Positions 1 through 5,245 of a stretch of 5,245 bases of DNA are shown in pieces (position 1 is the stretch's first letter; every line of letters starts with the position of its first letter). Position numbers and translations under genes: made by a program. The notes beneath the pieces are model-generated. The model ran no database searches and had not been told where the DNA came from. It saw only the letters and a list, made by a program, of their open reading frames with translations. Source of the DNA: Porphyrobacter sp. (GTDB taxonomy: Bacteria; Pseudomonadota; Alphaproteobacteria; Sphingomonadales; Sphingomonadaceae); assembly GCA_021732945.1 (NCBI GenBank), contig JAKFWB010000126.1, forward strand, positions 1 through 5,245. The letters run 5' to 3'.

Positions 1-678
1 GATCTGCTGCTGCCCACCCATGCCGGGCCGGAAATCGGGGTGGCGTCGACCAAGGCGTTCACCTGCCAGCTCGCCGTGCTGGCCGCGCTGGCGGCGCATT
101 TGGCCGTCAAGAAGGGCCGGTTGACGCGAGACGAGGAGGCCGAGATTGTGCGCCATCTGCTCGAAGCGCCGGCTGCGCTCAACGCCGCGCTGGCGCATGA
201 TGATGGCATCGCCGCGATGGCGCATCTGATCGCCCCGGCGCGCGATGTGCTGTATCTGGGGCGCGGGCAGGAATATCCGTTGGCGCTGGAAGGCGCACTG
301 AAACTGAAGGAAATCAGCTATATCCACGCCGAAGGCTATGCCGCTGGCGAGATGAAGCACGGCCCGATTGCGCTGATCGACGATGCCGTGCCGGTGGTGG
401 TGATTGCGCCATCTGGCCCACTGTTTGAAAAGACCGTCTCCAACATGGAAGAAGTGCGCGCGCGCGGCGGGCAGGTGGTGCTGATTTCCGATGTCAAGGG
501 GATCGCCGAGGCAGGCGAGGGCTGCATCGCCACGATCGAAATGCCGGTGGTCCACCCGCTGATCGCGCCGCTGGTCTATGCGATCCCGGTGCAGCTTCTG
601 GCCTATCATGTTGCCTTGATCAAAGGTACGGACGTGGATCAACCGCGCAACCTCGCCAAGTCGGTGACTGTCGAATAG
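1..678 (+). CDS. glmS: Glutamine--fructose-6-phosphate aminotransferase (isomerizing), C-terminal part
   Basis: GlmS converts fructose-6-phosphate and glutamine to glucosamine-6-phosphate and glutamate in the cytoplasm, the first committed step towards UDP-GlcNAc for peptidoglycan and lipopolysaccharide. The frame is open from base 1, so the gene is cut by the window edge; 225 residues are visible and, by comparison with the roughly 608-residue E. coli enzyme, about 384 are missing (the glutaminase domain and most of the first SIS domain). Seen here: the conserved GPEIGVASTKAF segment, then the second SIS domain with KLKEISYIHAE and MKHGP. Fragment residues K101, E104 and H120 line up with the isomerase residues K485, E488 and H504 of E. 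coli. The end, GTDVDQPRNLAKSVTVE, is the typical GlmS tail carrying the active-site lysine (K603 in E. coli). Stop codon TAG at 676-678. The GTG at 40-42 lies inside this conserved region and is not a start. Identification is firm; nothing suggests a broken gene. Confidence 0.97.
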   Translation, partial: DLLLPTHAGPEIGVASTKAFTCQLAVLAALAAHLAVKKGRLTRDEEAEIVRHLLEAPAALNAALAHDDGIAAMAHLIAPARDVLYLGRGQEYPLALEGALKLKEISYIHAEGYAAGEMKHGPIALIDDAVPVVVIAPSGPLFEKTVSNMEEVRARGGQVVLISDVKGIAEAGEGCIATIEMPVVHPLIAPLVYAIPVQLLAYHVALIKGTDVDQPRNLAKSVTVE

Positions 679-719
679 GCGCGGCCATTAACCATCGATT
701 CCCGCAAAATTTCACGGGC

Positions 720-750
720 TTTACCCGGCCATAACCTTTGGCAGGGTAAA
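720..750 (+). repeat. Symmetrical inverted repeat (stem-loop) in the spacer before the GGDEF-EAL gene
   Basis: Bases 720-726 (TTTACCC) pair with 744-750 (GGGTAAA). After a single G/A mismatch (727 and 743), 728-731 (GCCA) pair with 739-742 (TGGC), leaving a 7-base loop. The structure ends 10 bases before the GTG start at 761 and buries AGGG (743-746), the only Shine-Dalgarno-like stretch in the leader. A second, weaker imperfect palindrome lies just upstream at 701-718 (CCCG...CGGG around AAATTT). The fold is seen directly. Its role is inference: glmS terminator (no T-run follows), protein-binding operator, or translational gate. Confidence 0.45.
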
Positions 751-760
751 CGCGGGCACC

Positions 761-3115
761 GTGACCGAACCTACCCTTCCTGTCGTATCGTCATCCCCGC
801 CCGAATTGTCGGTAGCGGCCGTGCTTGGCCTTTCGGACAAGGGCGATGTGGAATGGGCGCGCCTGCGCGGGCTGCAATATTCCTCGCTCGCCAAGATCGC
901 ATTCTACCGGGTGTTTTCGCACGCATTGTTGGCGGTCTTCGTGGCGCTGATCTACCTCGATTCGGTTGGCTTCATCGGGATCGGCGTATGGATGGCGCTG
1001 CTGGCGGCGGTGCATATGCGCGGCTACCGGATCGACGTGGCGCTGGCCGATACGCAGCGCCGCCGGATCACTCGCGGCGAATTGAACCGCCAGACCAAGA
1101 CCGCAGTGATGTCGGCGCTGGTCTGGGCTGGGGCCATCGCCGGGTTCCCGTATTTTGGCACCGATGGCGACCTCATGGCGCTGTTGATGATTGTCGCGCT
1201 GATGGTGGCAGGTTCGGTGTTTTTCTACACTGCGGCCCCGATTGGTATTCTGTGCTTCAGCGCGATTATCAGCGCGGCGGCGATGATCCCATTGGGGATG
1301 GACGGGTATTGGTTGGCGATGGTTGCGGTAGTGCTGATGCTGGTGGCAACCATAGTCGGCACGATCGAGGTCGGCCGCACCTACCTGACTGCGCGCATGG
1401 CCGAAGCGATGGTCACCGAGAAGGAAGAGGTCGTCTCGCTGCTGCTGCGCGAGTTTGAAGAGAACGAGGCTGACTGGCTGTGGCAGGTCGATCCGTCCCG
1501 CCGCCTGCGCGCGGTCAGCCCGCGATTTGCCTTTGCTCTGGGGCGCTCACAAGAAAGCATCGAAGGCTGCCCGCTGCTGGAAATGATTGCTGGCAGCAAG
1601 TGGGAAAGCGGGCAGTTTCCGCCCAGCATGCACGATCTGGCCGAGCGGCTGAAGAACCGCGAGAACTTTTCCAACCTGCTGGTGCAGGTATCGATCCTTG
1701 GCGAGGAGCGCTGGTGGGAACTTTCGGGCACCCCGATGCGCGATGAACAGGGCCGTTTCCTGGGCTTTCGCGGCGTGGGATCGGATGTGACTGAACAGCG
1801 CAATTCGTCCGAGAAGATCGCCTATCTCGCGCGCTATGACACGTTGACGCAATTGCCCAACCGCCTCCAACTGACCGAAACGCTGGGCGAGGCATTGCGC
1901 TATGCCGCCCAATGGCGTTCGCGCTGCGCGTTGCTGATGGTCGATCTGGACCGGTTCAAGTCGGTGAACGATTCGCTCGGCCACCTCACCGGCGACAAGC
2001 TGCTGGCGCAGGTTTCGGCCCGGTTGCAATCGCTGATGGGCGAAAATCAGCTCTGCGGCCGTCTTGGCGGCGATGAGTTTGCAATCGTTATCCGTGAGGT
2101 CAATTCGCCCACCATGGTGCGCGATCTGGCCGAACGGGTGATCCAGCGTCTGACCGAGCCCTATCAGGTGGATCATCACACGCTGTATGTCGGCGCGAGC
2201 GTCGGTTCTGCCGAAGGGCCGCGCGATGGGTACAGCGTTGAGGAACTTATGCGCAATGCCGACCTTGCGCTGTATCAGGCCAAGGACATGGGCGGCGGCG
2301 AGCATTGCCGGTTTGAACCTGCGCTCCACGCCTCCGCCGAAGAACGGCGCTCGCTTGAAGTCGCGCTGCGCAAGGCGTTGGGCCGTAACGAGATGCTGCT
2401 GCACTACCAGCCCGTGGTCGATGCCCGCAGCGAAAGTGTGGTCGGGTTCGAGGCGCTGGTGCGCTGGAACAGCAAGGAACACGGCTTTGTCAGCCCCGCC
2501 AAGTTCATTCCGCTCGCCGAAGATACTCGCCTGATTGTGCCGATCGGCAAGTGGGTGATGCGCAAGGCCTGCGAAGAGGCACGCAACTGGCCCGATCACA
2601 TTAAGATCAACGTCAACGTCTCGCCCGAACAATTGCTTGAACCGGGTTTCCACGGCGACGTGGTCGAAGCGCTGGCGGCAAGCGGCTTGCGCCCCGAACG
2701 GCTTGAGATCGAAGTGACCGAAAGCATCTTCCTGCGCGATGCCACGGTGGCGCGCACTGCGCTGGAACAGGTGATGGCGCTGGGCTGTTCGGTGGCGCTG
2801 GATGATTTCGGCACGGGCTATTCCTCGCTCGGCTATCTGCGCAAGCTGCGGTTCTCGACCATCAAGGTCGATCGCACCTTTGTGCAGGGCGCAGCGCAAG
2901 GCAGCAAGGAAAGCCTTGCCATCATCAATGCGGTGGTGGCGATGGCGAGCAGTCTCGACATGACGACAACCGCCGAAGGCGTGGAAACGGTCGAAGAAGC
3001 CGATCTGATCCGCAACCTTGGCTGCGACAAGATCCAGGGCTTCTACTTCGGTCGGCCAATGCTGGCTGAGGATGCACGCAAGCTGTTTCAGATCGTGCGC
3101 GAACTGCGCGCCTGA
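761..3115 (+). CDS. Membrane-bound PAS-GGDEF-EAL protein (diguanylate cyclase / c-di-GMP phosphodiesterase)
   Basis: A 784-residue bifunctional-type c-di-GMP enzyme. The start is GTG 761: an in-frame TAA lies at 689-691 with no ATG, GTG or TTG between, and the first in-frame ATG (residue 78) would remove the first membrane helix. Order: cytosolic N-terminus; about six hydrophobic helices (roughly 48-66, 69-86, 115-133, 138-157, 159-178, 184-204) that I cannot assign to a named MASE family; short helical linker; PAS domain about 228-347 (ADWLWQVD at 237-244, ending GVGSDVTEQR); GGDEF domain about 352-520 with DLDRFKSVND (395-404) and intact GGDEF (436-440); EAL domain about 540-780. Phosphodiesterase residues are all present: E564 (EAL), N619, E651 and E654 (EVTE), D681-D682 (DDFGTGYSS), K702, E739 and Q759. 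The RxxD inhibitory site before GGDEF is absent (GENQ at that spot). Both activities are therefore possible; the EAL half looks competent. Signal and output unknown. Confidence 0.95.
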   Translation: MTEPTLPVVSSSPPELSVAAVLGLSDKGDVEWARLRGLQYSSLAKIAFYRVFSHALLAVFVALIYLDSVGFIGIGVWMALLAAVHMRGYRIDVALADTQRRRITRGELNRQTKTAVMSALVWAGAIAGFPYFGTDGDLMALLMIVALMVAGSVFFYTAAPIGILCFSAIISAAAMIPLGMDGYWLAMVAVVLMLVATIVGTIEVGRTYLTARMAEAMVTEKEEVVSLLLREFEENEADWLWQVDPSRRLRAVSPRFAFALGRSQESIEGCPLLEMIAGSKWESGQFPPSMHDLAERLKNRENFSNLLVQVSILGEERWWELSGTPMRDEQGRFLGFRGVGSDVTEQRNSSEKIAYLARYDTLTQLPNRLQLTETLGEALRYAAQWRSRCALLMVDLDRFKSVNDSLGHLTGDKLLAQVSARLQSLMGENQLCGRLGGDEFAIVIREVNSPTMVRDLAERVIQRLTEPYQVDHHTLYVGASVGSAEGPRDGYSVEELMRNADLALYQAKDMGGGEHCRFEPALHASAEERRSLEVALRKALGRNEMLLHYQPVVDARSESVVGFEALVRWNSKEHGFVSPAKFIPLAEDTRLIVPIGKWVMRKACEEARNWPDHIKINVNVSPEQLLEPGFHGDVVEALAASGLRPERLEIEVTESIFLRDATVARTALEQVMALGCSVALDDFGTGYSSLGYLRKLRFSTIKVDRTFVQGAAQGSKESLAIINAVVAMASSLDMTTTAEGVETVEEADLIRNLGCDKIQGFYFGRPMLAEDARKLFQIVRELRA

Positions 3116-3125
3116 TCGCGCAGTT
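3102..3125. terminator. Hairpin at the convergent junction, candidate bidirectional terminator
   Basis: AACTGCGCG (3102-3110) and CGCGCAGTT (3117-3125) form a perfect 9-bp stem with a 6-base loop (3111-3116). The loop holds the TGA stop of the GGDEF-EAL gene, and the stem ends one base short of the purQ stop codon (3127-3129). The position between two converging genes and the two-way symmetry fit a shared terminator. Against a classical intrinsic terminator, no T-run follows on either strand, so termination could instead need Rho or the hairpin may act as a 3'-end stabiliser. Confidence 0.5.
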
Positions 3126-3126
3126 G

Positions 3127-3816
3127 CTATGCGCTGGCGAAGCTCGCCAAAATGCTCTCCAGCAGGCGGCGTCCGTCTGCGCCGCCCAAGGCAGGCACAG
3201 CGCCCGGTTCAATCGCCCGTTCGGGATGCGGCATCAGCCCCAGCACCCGTCCATTGGCGCTCAGCACTCCGGCGATATCGCGGGCAGAGCCATTGCAGCT
3301 TTCGGCATAGCGGAACGCGACCCGCCCTTCGCCTTCCAGCCGATCCAGCGTGTCCGCATCGGCGTAATAATTGCCATCGTGATGCGCCACCGGCAGGCGG
3401 ATAGTCTCCCCCTCAGCATAGCTGTTGGTGAACAGTGAATTGGTATTGCCGATGGCTAGCGTAACGGTGCGGCAGATGAAGCGCTGGCCGGCATTGCGCA
3501 GCAGCGCGCCGGGCAGCAGCCGGGCCTCGGTCAGCACCTGAAATCCGTTGCACACACCCAGCACCGGCACGCCGCGCTCCGCCGCAGCCACCACTGCGCG
3601 CATAATCGGGCTGGTCGCCGCCATCGCGCCCGACCGCAGGTAATCGCCGTAGGAAAAGCCGCCGGGCAGGGCGATCAGATCAAGCCGATCAGGCAATTCG
3701 GCATCGCCATGCCAGACGCGCAGGGCCGAAATGCCCGACACCGCTTCCAGCCCGACCGCCATGTCACGGTCGCAATTGGAGCCGGGAAAAGTGACAACAG
3801 CGGCGCGGAAGCTCAT
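3127..3816 (-). CDS. purQ: Phosphoribosylformylglycinamidine synthase, glutaminase subunit PurQ
   Basis: PurQ is the class I glutamine amidotransferase subunit of FGAM synthase, supplying ammonia from glutamine to PurL for the fourth step of purine synthesis, with PurS as the bridging subunit. The 229-residue product has the normal length of the small-subunit form. Visible motifs: [10 protein letters not shown] near the N-terminus, [14 protein letters not shown] (51-64, oxyanion loop), the nucleophile C89 in GVCNGFQ, and the rest of the triad H197 and E199 in MPHPERA. The start is ATG at 3816-3814. A TTG one codon upstream (3819) would add a residue, but the ATG overlaps the purS stop as TGATG and has GGGAG nine bases upstream, so coupled translation from ATG is preferred. 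The gene follows purS directly and converges on the GGDEF-EAL gene. Neither purL nor purC is adjacent within the window. Confidence 0.97.
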   Translation of the reverse strand: MSFRAAVVTFPGSNCDRDMAVGLEAVSGISALRVWHGDAELPDRLDLIALPGGFSYGDYLRSGAMAATSPIMRAVVAAAERGVPVLGVCNGFQVLTEARLLPGALLRNAGQRFICRTVTLAIGNTNSLFTNSYAEGETIRLPVAHHDGNYYADADTLDRLEGEGRVAFRYAESCNGSARDIAGVLSANGRVLGLMPHPERAIEPGAVPALGGADGRRLLESILASFASA

Positions 3817-4058
3817 CAACCTGCGCTCCCATCCGTCTCAATCGTGAAGCTTTCGATCACAGTGTTTGCGAGCAGCTTTTCGCACATCGCGGTGATCGCC
3901 GCGTGATCGGTGCCATCGGCCACACCAAGTTCGATCAGGCGGCCGATCCGCACATCATTGACGCCCTCGAAGCCCATACCCTCCAGCGCGTGGTGCACGG
4001 CGCGACCCTGCGGATCGAGCACGCCGGGCTTCAATCGGACGAGAACGCGCACCTGCAT
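3816..4058 (-). CDS. purS: Phosphoribosylformylglycinamidine synthase subunit PurS
   Basis: PurS is the small non-catalytic subunit that joins PurQ to PurL in the three-part FGAM synthase of many bacteria and archaea. The product is 80 residues from the chosen start, the usual family size, beginning [18 protein letters not shown], followed by the typical segment with [13 protein letters not shown] and a C-terminal region with [11 protein letters not shown]. An ATG five codons upstream (4073) is in frame, but the sequence before it has no ribosome binding site, whereas GGAG at 4071-4068 sits nine bases before the ATG at 4058; family alignments as I recall them also begin at this M. The stop TGA (3818-3816) overlaps the purQ start by one base. 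It is the first gene of the leftward purSQ unit; purC, often upstream in alphaproteobacteria, is not there, and instead the region upstream is a divergent spacer. Confidence 0.93.
   Translation of the reverse strand: MQVRVLVRLKPGVLDPQGRAVHHALEGMGFEGVNDVRIGRLIELGVADGTDHAAITAMCEKLLANTVIESFTIETDGSAG
3826..3830 (-). promoter_or_regulatory. Ribosome binding site of purQ inside the purS 3' end
   Basis: On the - strand GGGAG lies within the last codons of purS, nine bases before the ATG at 3816. With the one-base TGATG stop/start overlap it supports translational coupling of purQ to purS, and it favours ATG over the TTG one codon upstream. Confidence 0.6.
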
Positions 4059-4067
4059 GGGGTCTTG

Positions 4068-4071
4068 CTCC
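4068..4071 (-). promoter_or_regulatory. Ribosome binding site deciding the purS start
   Basis: GGAG on the - strand ends nine bases before the ATG at 4058. It overlaps the alternative upstream ATG (4073-4071), making that codon part of the leader rather than the start. Confidence 0.55.
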
Positions 4072-4105
4072 ATTTCGCGGGGTTGATCGGGGATAATGTG
4101 GCGCC

Positions 4106-4133
4106 GCTATAGCGCGCTTGCGCCGCGGTGCAA
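4106..4133 (-). promoter_or_regulatory. Candidate promoter for purSQ
   Basis: Read on the - strand, TTGCAC (4133-4128) and TATAGC (4111-4106) are separated by 16 bases and resemble a sigma-70-type -35/-10 pair, with the -10 box 47 bases before the preferred purS start. The -10 matches four of six consensus bases and the -35 three of six. The match is modest, so this is a positional inference. Confidence 0.3.
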
Positions 4134-4158
4134 TTGGGCTGATGCCGCTTCTGCACCG
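4126..4158. repeat. Inverted repeat at the purS-proximal side of the divergent spacer
   Basis: CGGTGCA (4126-4132) and TGCACCG (4152-4158) are perfect 7-base arms. Within the 19-base interval a smaller GGC-TGAT-GCC hairpin occurs (4137-4146). The left arm overlaps the candidate purS -35 box, so the dyad could be an operator for purSQ or simply a GC-rich chance fold. Confidence 0.3.
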
Positions 4159-4174
4159 TGCGTGCGGGCGGGTG

Positions 4175-4237
4175 GTTGTCACAAAGCGGTCGTCAAACCC
4201 ACAAGTTGTAACCTTGATGCAACATCTGCCAGCAGAT
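4175..4237. promoter_or_regulatory. Cluster of dyads and a spaced repeat upstream of the receptor gene
   Basis: Within this 300-bp divergent spacer I see: TTGT-C-ACAA (4176-4184); ACAA-G-TTGT (4201-4209); GTTGTA-N7-TGCAAC (4205-4223, five of six arm bases match); and a perfect ATCTGC-CA-GCAGAT (4224-4237) directly next to it. GTTGTCAC (4175) recurs as GTTGTAAC (4205) exactly 30 bp away, about three helical turns. This density suggests operator sites for a regulator of the receptor gene, perhaps ligand-responsive. No regulator gene is in the window and the binding protein is unknown. I saw no convincing -35/-10 pair for the receptor gene. Confidence 0.35.
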
Positions 4238-4344
4238 TGCCGCCGAACCGCAACTTTCGCGCCACATTCGTGCGGCCCAATCTCGCGCGAATCGATCAAA
4301 ACTGCCACCGGCGCGGGCACACCCACTCTCCATCCGTCCAACCT

Positions 4345-4350
4345 AGGGGG
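4345..4350 (+). promoter_or_regulatory. Ribosome binding site of the TonB-dependent receptor gene
   Basis: AGGGGG ends eight bases before the ATG at 4359, a strong Shine-Dalgarno sequence at good spacing, which supports this ATG as the start and fits a highly expressed outer-membrane protein. Confidence 0.7.
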
Positions 4351-4358
4351 TTTGTTCG

Positions 4359-5245
4359 ATGCCACACCGCTTTACTGCCATTCGCGCTGCATGGGCCGCT
4401 TCGACCGTGCTTGCTGCCGCCATCGGCTTTGCCGCACCTGCCGCCGCGCAGGATGAAAGCGACTCTGCTGACGAAGGCCAGCTGGCTACGATCATCGTCA
4501 CCGCCAACCGGCGCGAGGAAAACCTTCAAGACGTCGCCGTGTCGGCCGATATCCTTGATGCCGAGCGCGTTGGTGTGATCTTCAGCGGCGCGGGCGATAT
4601 CACGGCGCTGGCCGGCACCGCGCCGGGCCTTAACGTCGAAAGCTCGAACGGGCGTGTGGCTCCGCGCTTCTATATCCGCGGTCTCGGCAACACCGACTTT
4701 GATCTTGCCGCATCGCAGCCGGTTTCGGTGCTGCTTGATGACGTCGTGCTCGAAAACGTGACGCTCAAGAGCTTCCCGATTTTTGATGTTGAACGGGTGG
4801 AAGTGCTGCGCGGCCCGCAGGGCACCCTGTTCGGGCGCAACACCCCGGCCGGGATCGTCAAGATCAGCTCGGTGAAGCCCAGCCACGACACCAGCGTTGC
4901 TGCGTCGCTGTCGTTCGGCAGCCTCGACACGATTTCGCTGAACGGCGCGGTTGGTGGCTCGATTGCCAAGGACGTGCTGGCCTTCCGCGTTTCCGCGCAG
5001 TTGCAGCGTCGTGGCGACTGGATCGACAATGGCTTCACCGGCGAGGACAATGCGCTGGGCGGCTACACGGACTTCGCTGCGCGCGGGCAATTGCTGTTCA
5101 CCCCGAGTGACCGGTCGACCATCCTCGCGTCGGTCAATTACCGCGACTTGCAGGGCTCTTCGACCTTCTTCCGCGCCAATGTGCTCGGCGCGAGCGCCAA
5201 CCAGCCGAATAATACCAACGAGCTGAACGATAATTATTATCGCAA
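4359..5245 (+). CDS. TonB-dependent outer-membrane receptor, N-terminal part
   Basis: The frame runs open past the right edge; 295 residues are visible of a family usually 700-900 long. It begins with a Sec signal peptide (MPHRFTAIR, hydrophobic Ala-rich core, likely cleavage after A30 in APAAA-QDES). An acidic stretch follows, then a TonB-box-like segment TIIVTANRREENLQDV (44-59). The plug domain covers about 55-172 and includes APGLNVESS, FYIRGLGNTDFD, VSVLLDDVVLENV and the hallmark VERVEVLRGPQGTLFGRN (144-161). From about 175 the alternating hydrophobic strands of the beta-barrel begin. These proteins take up siderophores, vitamins, sugars or aromatic compounds using TonB-ExbBD energy. The ligand cannot be told from the plug. 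LFGRNTPAGIVKI differs from the commoner LYGRNATGGAINI form and may mark a subgroup. The gene is divergent from purSQ with a well-placed ribosome binding site. Confidence 0.95.
   Translation, partial: MPHRFTAIRAAWAASTVLAAAIGFAAPAAAQDESDSADEGQLATIIVTANRREENLQDVAVSADILDAERVGVIFSGAGDITALAGTAPGLNVESSNGRVAPRFYIRGLGNTDFDLAASQPVSVLLDDVVLENVTLKSFPIFDVERVEVLRGPQGTLFGRNTPAGIVKISSVKPSHDTSVAASLSFGSLDTISLNGAVGGSIAKDVLAFRVSAQLQRRGDWIDNGFTGEDNALGGYTDFAARGQLLFTPSDRSTILASVNYRDLQGSSTFFRANVLGASANQPNNTNELNDNYYR

Noticed and set aside
40..42. GTG as a possible start of a short SIS-domain protein
   Set aside because: The frame is open upstream to base 1 and the preceding residues (AGPEIG) are part of the conserved GlmS motif, so the gene simply enters from the left.
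853..1458. A 201-codon + strand frame inside the GGDEF-EAL gene
   Set aside because: It is an out-of-frame reading of the membrane region; the product is Arg/Gly/Asp-rich without domain features.
1547..2899. A 450-codon open frame on the - strand opposite the GGDEF-EAL gene
   Set aside because: It lies wholly antisense to a gene whose domains are unmistakable; its product is rich in His, Arg, Gln and Ala with no recognisable motif, as expected from the reverse of GC-rich codons.
3018..3438. Two + strand frames (3018-3404 and 3124-3438) across the convergent junction and purQ
   Set aside because: They are antisense to the conserved C-terminal half of purQ, including its catalytic His/Glu motif, and have no good ribosome binding site or family signal.
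3817..3819. TTG as the purQ start
   Set aside because: It adds only one residue; the adjacent ATG has the TGATG overlap with purS and a better-placed ribosome binding site.
4074..4358. tRNA or small RNA gene in the divergent spacer
   Set aside because: No cloverleaf pattern, T-loop sequence or hairpin followed by a T-run was found; only short dyads are present.
4096..4578. + strand frames (4096-4578 and 4118-4456) spanning the divergent spacer and the start of the receptor gene
   Set aside because: They overlap the receptor signal peptide in other frames, and their products have no recognisable features; the spacer is better explained as regulatory DNA.
4296..5090. A 264-codon open frame on the - strand opposite the receptor gene
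   Set aside because: It is antisense to the signal peptide, plug and early barrel of a clear TonB-dependent receptor, with low-complexity composition and no recognised family.

Overview
The window is GC-rich chromosomal DNA, most likely from an alphaproteobacterium of the Sphingomonadales (Sphingomonas, Novosphingobium or Erythrobacter type). This is judged from three things: the style of the TonB-dependent receptor (Ala-rich signal peptide, then an IIVTANRREENLQDV segment), the codon use, and the separate small PurS subunit. The genus cannot be fixed from the sequence alone.

Layout from left to right: (1) the 3' end of glmS on the + strand, cut by the left edge; (2) an 82-bp spacer holding a symmetrical inverted repeat; (3) a complete + strand gene for a 784-residue membrane-bound PAS-GGDEF-EAL protein of cyclic-di-GMP turnover; (4) purQ and purS on the - strand, in the order purS then purQ, converging on the GGDEF-EAL gene with 11 bp between stop codons and a perfect 9-bp hairpin across that junction; (5) a 300-bp divergent intergenic region with several dyad symmetries and probably the promoters for purSQ (leftward) and the receptor gene (rightward); (6) the 5' part of a TonB-dependent outer-membrane receptor gene, cut by the right edge.

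The genes belong to separate housekeeping or envelope tasks: GlmS makes glucosamine-6-phosphate for peptidoglycan and lipopolysaccharide; PurS and PurQ are two of the three parts of FGAM synthase in purine synthesis; the GGDEF-EAL protein sets c-di-GMP levels; the receptor imports an unknown ligand. purS and purQ are clearly co-translated (TGATG overlap). No mobile element, CRISPR array, RNA gene, toxin-antitoxin or defence system is visible, and I see no convincing evidence of an undescribed multi-gene system. The points worth following are non-coding: the stem-loop before the GGDEF-EAL gene that covers its only purine-rich leader stretch, the hairpin at the convergent junction, and the clustered dyads ahead of the receptor gene.
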